A stretch of 64,000 nucleotides of DNA, from assembly GCF_021018895.1 (NCBI RefSeq), contig NC_079373.1, positions 4,777,501-4,841,500 of the forward strand. Direction: 5' to 3'. This DNA comes from Seriola aureovittata (Eukaryota; Chordata; Actinopteri; Carangiformes; Carangidae). Under the pieces are notes generated by a model. The model did no database searches, was not told where the DNA came from, and saw only the letters and a list, made by a program, of their open reading frames with translations. Shown piece after piece: positions 60,336 through 64,000 of this stretch. Each line of letters starts with the position of its first letter. Position 1 is the stretch's first letter. The position numbers were made by a program, and so were the translations under genes.

Positions 60336-62622
60336 GTTTGTTTCCTGCTCAAAAAAAAAAAAAAAAAAATCACCTTGTCTCAATCCAAGTAGTTGTGGAG
60401 AAGGAAACTATCGATTTTTAAACGAGGCATGTGACTGACTGACTGGGGGGGGGGGGGGGGGACGACTATTTTTGCTCTGTACCCAAATATAGATGCCGCT
60501 TCTATCTTGGGCCGCTCTGAAGTACATGTTCTCTTTTTCTGTCTTTCACCCTCCCTCCCCTCATTTCTCCCTCTCCCCCTCCCCCTGCCCGATCAAGCTT
60601 TATTTTTGTCGACTTTTATATTACCCATGTGACTTATCTCCCCTGCTATTTAAAGCAGTGTGTGTGTTTGTTTGTGTTTGAATGTAGAAGGTAGGTGGAT
60701 GGAGAATGGGGTGTGTGTTTGGGTGAGGGGGTAGGAGGGAAGAAGGGAGGGGGGGCTGTCTTTGGATCTTCTGCTGCATCCCTCCCTCCTATCTTTTTTT
60801 TTTTTTTTTCTCCCTCCCTCTGAGGTAGGAGGGGCTGCTCGTTGATAGGCGAGTTTGGGGTGCGACAGATTACATAACAGTACGTAACAAGAGCGGGGCA
60901 TACAAGGACCGCAGTCTCTCCTCACTGAGAATCTTAATTGGGGATTTGGTGGTGGTGGGGAGGGTCGAGGGGGAGGTTTGGGGGGGGGGGGTTGCGCTCA
61001 TTTTAGTCCTGTCTCGCTCTCTCTTTGCATAGGAAGTTGAATTTTCCAAAAAAACCTCACCCTCTGGGTAACTGATAGTCAAGACCACGCTAGATTTTTC
61101 TACAACTAAACACCAGATCTGCTTATTTTACTAATCTGCACACCTTCATCTTGAGAGGGAATAATCCGTGAATTAATAGAAATCGGAATCTCCATATTCA
61201 TAATGATTTCCTCCTTGTTATTATGAGCTGTTCATCCTCACACGTGCCCTCTTATGTAGTCCCCAGTAATCTGCTGTTGTGAAGACTCTTTTATTCAGAT
61301 ATGGTTTCGTGATCACCCTGTTCTTTTTCCACTGCTCATCAGATCAGACCTTCTGTGTTTTTTTGTTGTGTGTCCCCCCCCCAGCTTGCATAGCTCATGC
61401 TGGCATCAGGGGTTTAGGTGGAGGGCTGAGGATGCAGCAGCAGCCTGGTCGTCGTGGTGATTGTGATGGTGGTGGGGGATCTTGTTGGTATTCAGGTGCT
61501 GCGGCAGGCAGGCAGCTCCCAGACGAGGCAGTGCTGGCGCGCTGCTATTTTTACTCCTCCTGCTGCTTTTTTTAGACCCTCGGAATAGTGAGCAGGCAGC
61601 GGCAGGGGCTGCTCCACTGCTGAGGAGGGAGAGAGGGAGGGAGGGAGACAGAAAAGGCTGGGGGATGTCAATACCTCTGGACGTGATGTGCAGCACTAAG
61701 CACGGCAGAGCTGCGGTGCAAATGCGCCCCCGTCAGGGCGCTTTCAGAGCCAGCACCGTGGACCAGTTTTCTCAGAGGCGTAGGAATGGGGGAAACTGGG
61801 TTCAGAGCTGAGCTGCTTGAAATGAATGAGAGGCAGCGGTGCACACATCCCCTCTGCCAACACACGCATGCATACATTCATGGATTCACACATGCCTCTT
61901 CACTGGCCTCTCCCAAATCTCCATTTTCTTTTTCATTGCACACATCACGCTCTTACGTGGTTGCCCCATCAACACACATTCACCCTTTGATGTCAGTGTG
62001 TGCCTGCGTCTTCTCTGAGCGTCAGAAGCGCTGCTGTCATTCACGTGCTTGCTTGCGTAGACCCTTTTTGTTACATTGTGTGTCACAGATGTAATGCGTT
62101 GCTCACGTGAAGGGAATTAAGTCCTGCTGGGAGCACTGGGGTGTGTATTATATATATTTATGTACGTGTGTGTGTGACTGAACTGAACAATAGGGTTTTT
62201 GGACACTGTGTTCTGCTTGTAGATCAGTGACTTATTTCCTCTCTGTTGTTTTTGCAGTGTCCAGTGTAGGTCCATCAATGAGGGGGTTTCAGTAACAGGA
62301 GGAATAACTGGCATCAAATTTCACTCTGTTGTATCTCAGGCGAGGCCGATAATGATTTGTTTTCTCCATGAATCCATAAATTATTTTAGGTTAATAATAT
62401 TTTCTTTGTTTCACAAATGATGGATGATGGCATATTAAAATGCAGAAAGGAAGGAAAAGAGGGGGAAAAAGGAAACGTCTTAAGACTGGAGAGGAACTCT
62501 GTGTCCTCATCCCACTGTACTAGGCTACCCTCCCCCCCCCCCCCCCCCAACACACACACACACTCCCACTCCCTCCATTACACATATAAACAAACTTCAC
62601 TCTTGCTCACTCTCTAGACAAC

Positions 62623-62692
62623 GTTTATTGAGAAAATGGTACGATTATATAATGGGTGGGAGGAGAGTAGTCATTCATAAGTACAGCACAAG
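62623..62692 (+). repeat. dispersed direct repeat G, copy 2
   Basis: Matches 57983-58046 with an 18-bp identical head (GTTTATTGAGAAAATGGT) and a shared tail AGTACAGCACAAG. The middle is about 5 bp longer and G-rich here. Confidence 0.8.
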
Positions 62693-63069
62693 GATTTAGG
62701 GGAGGGGTGCTGTATGGGTAGGGGGCATTAGGCCCGGGGGAAGGGGGGTGGAGGAGTAGGTTGGCTGCCGAGTAAGTGGTGATAAAGTCATTTGAGTTCT
62801 GACGTTCTATTTATTTATTTATTTTTTTATCCAGATGTTTGCTTTCCTCTAAGTGGATGGAGGGATTATTTGCCACTGGATCATGCTTCCCACTTTTCCA
62901 TCCACTGCACAAAATCCCCTTTACATACTTCAGTTTTACACCCCTCATTTAATTCCATTACACTATTTCAGTATTTTAGTTCAGTTTTTTTTTTTTAATT
63001 ATTACTTCCGTTAAAACAAGTGAAGCAAACATCTGTATTAACTGGACAGAAATGGAAATTCTTTAAAAG

Positions 63070-63074
<5 letters not shown>

Positions 63075-63126
<52 letters not shown>
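63075..63126 (+). repeat. poly-T run of 52
   Basis: Fifty-two consecutive T in hsd17b12 intron 1; may be the tail of an inverted retroposon, but nothing recognisable flanks it. Confidence 0.9.
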
Positions 63127-63135
<9 letters not shown>

Positions 63136-64000
63136 GATTCTTGTGTCTGTTCTGATGTTACACTTTATTTTAACCACTTGGATTTCAAATGGTGAAACCG
63201 CATCAGAACAAGAATAATGGTCTTTAATGATGTTTTTTTAGTGAAAGGATATTTAGCACCTCCTCTAATAGAAACAAGCAGAGTGGAGGTTTTCCACTTG
63301 AACCGCAGCAGATTTGACTGATAGAAAGATGAGGGCCAATCAGAGCCCTCACCTTTTTCGGGAAGAATGACCTGTTTCTAAAAGAGACGATGCTTTATTA
63401 CAGTATTCTGAAAATGCATGGCATGTATAGCCTGAACACATGCACAGTCTGACACGCAGCACACGGTAAAGTACTGTATGTTCTTGGCTGTCAGGTTGAA
63501 GTTCAAAAGGTGATGCTGTATATGCATTTTAAGCACATAATGCATAATTGCACACTATCCTCTTTTAGGTTAAAGGTCAGCGACACTCTACGTGCTTTTA
63601 GGTGCATAACACATTCTCATACGCAGGTGCAACTCTCTGCACCTGAAACTCAGCCACGCAGTGAAATGGCATGCGTCCCAGCTGCCTTTCTGTGGGATGC
63701 AATAGTTATCCAATGTGACTGGAATGTGGTCGGTGCAGTCGGCCCTCTATGTGTGTGTGTTCTGGTCGTCTGTTTCAGCTGACGTGGCCTGTCATTTCTT
63801 CCTCGACAGTGTCGTGGGCCTGGTGCGAGGAGAATCATACAGGCTATACATTAGCAGTCAGGGCTTTTCTTCACTTGTTGGTACAAGATGTCTCAGAAGG
63901 CTCGCTTGCTGTTACCAACTAGCAACCTTGTAACTACAGTCGTGTTTGTTTTTTTTTTTTTCATGATCTGCACGGTTTCTTGCTCCTTCATTTATACTCC

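Larger units (their letters stand above)
54433..64000 (+). other. hsd17b12: hsd17b12 intron 1 (5' part)
   Basis: No exon encoding the VTGxxDGIGK motif or any other short-chain dehydrogenase segment appears between 54433 and the window end, so the whole stretch is read as the beginning of a long first intron. It holds homopolymer runs (T at 55512-55545, 55744-55766 and 63075-63126; C at 57953-57971 and 62530-62548), microsatellites, MITE copies at 58930-59200 and 60085-60335, and a GC-rich island-like stretch near 61380-61760. The last could be an intronic enhancer or alternative promoter but shows no recognisable exon. Confidence 0.8.

Noticed and set aside
61752..61766. CAGCACCGTGGACCAG, RE1-like
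   Set aside because: Left half is good, but the right half has GGACCAG instead of GGACAGCGCC; below what I would call a site.
1..64000. CRISPR arrays, operons or bacterial mobile elements
   Set aside because: The window is vertebrate nuclear DNA; all short tandem repeats are microsatellites.

Overview
The window is non-coding-rich vertebrate DNA, almost certainly from a teleost fish. Long (CA)n/(GT)n microsatellites are everywhere, palindromic MITE families of the kind common in fish genomes are scattered through it, and there is a decayed Tc1/mariner transposon. No bacterial-style gene organisation is present. Most open reading frames are microsatellite translations (poly Cys-Val, Thr-His, Arg-Glu) and are not genes.

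Two conserved genes anchor the window, both on the + strand. The first is the microRNA gene mir-129-2 (hairpin 11684-11774), recognised from both mature arms and the hairpin stem. The second is coding exon 1 of hsd17b12 (54255-54432), the very-long-chain 3-oxoacyl-CoA reductase of the ER fatty-acid elongation cycle; its exon 2 lies beyond the window. In human chromosome 11p11.2, MIR129-2 lies between TTC17 and HSD17B12, so the order mir-129-2 then hsd17b12 is conserved synteny and supports both calls.

Layout. 1-3000: upstream flank with a near-canonical RE1/NRSE site at 1758. 3000-15000: CpG- and purine-rich promoter region with at least two candidate first exons (donors at 3809 and 10065), a perfect RE1/NRSE at 4995, a split expanded-spacing RE1 at 8112, a CCAAT/TATA promoter at 10930-10990, the mir-129-2 hairpin, and candidate internal exons at 7548-7575 (28 nt) and 14182-14426. 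15000-50000: AT-rich intron-like or intergenic DNA holding MITEs, a LINE tail, a Tc1 relic (23142-24435), a 335-bp-period tandem repeat (39100-39900) and two further candidate exons (33635-33704, 50147-50230). 50000-53310: microsatellites, a second expanded-spacing RE1 (51412), and a candidate terminal exon from 52354 with an AATAAA at 53288. 53400-54254: promoter and 5' UTR of hsd17b12. 54433-64000: start of hsd17b12 intron 1.

The splice-like signals can be chained into one multi-exon, apparently non-coding + strand transcript (about 3.6 to 53.3 kb), a candidate MIR129-2 host lncRNA. It would carry the miRNA in an intron and end just upstream of hsd17b12. The RE1/NRSE sites suggest that REST keeps the locus silent outside neurons. 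The transcript model and the REST regulation are inferences from motifs; the hairpin and the hsd17b12 exon are directly recognised.
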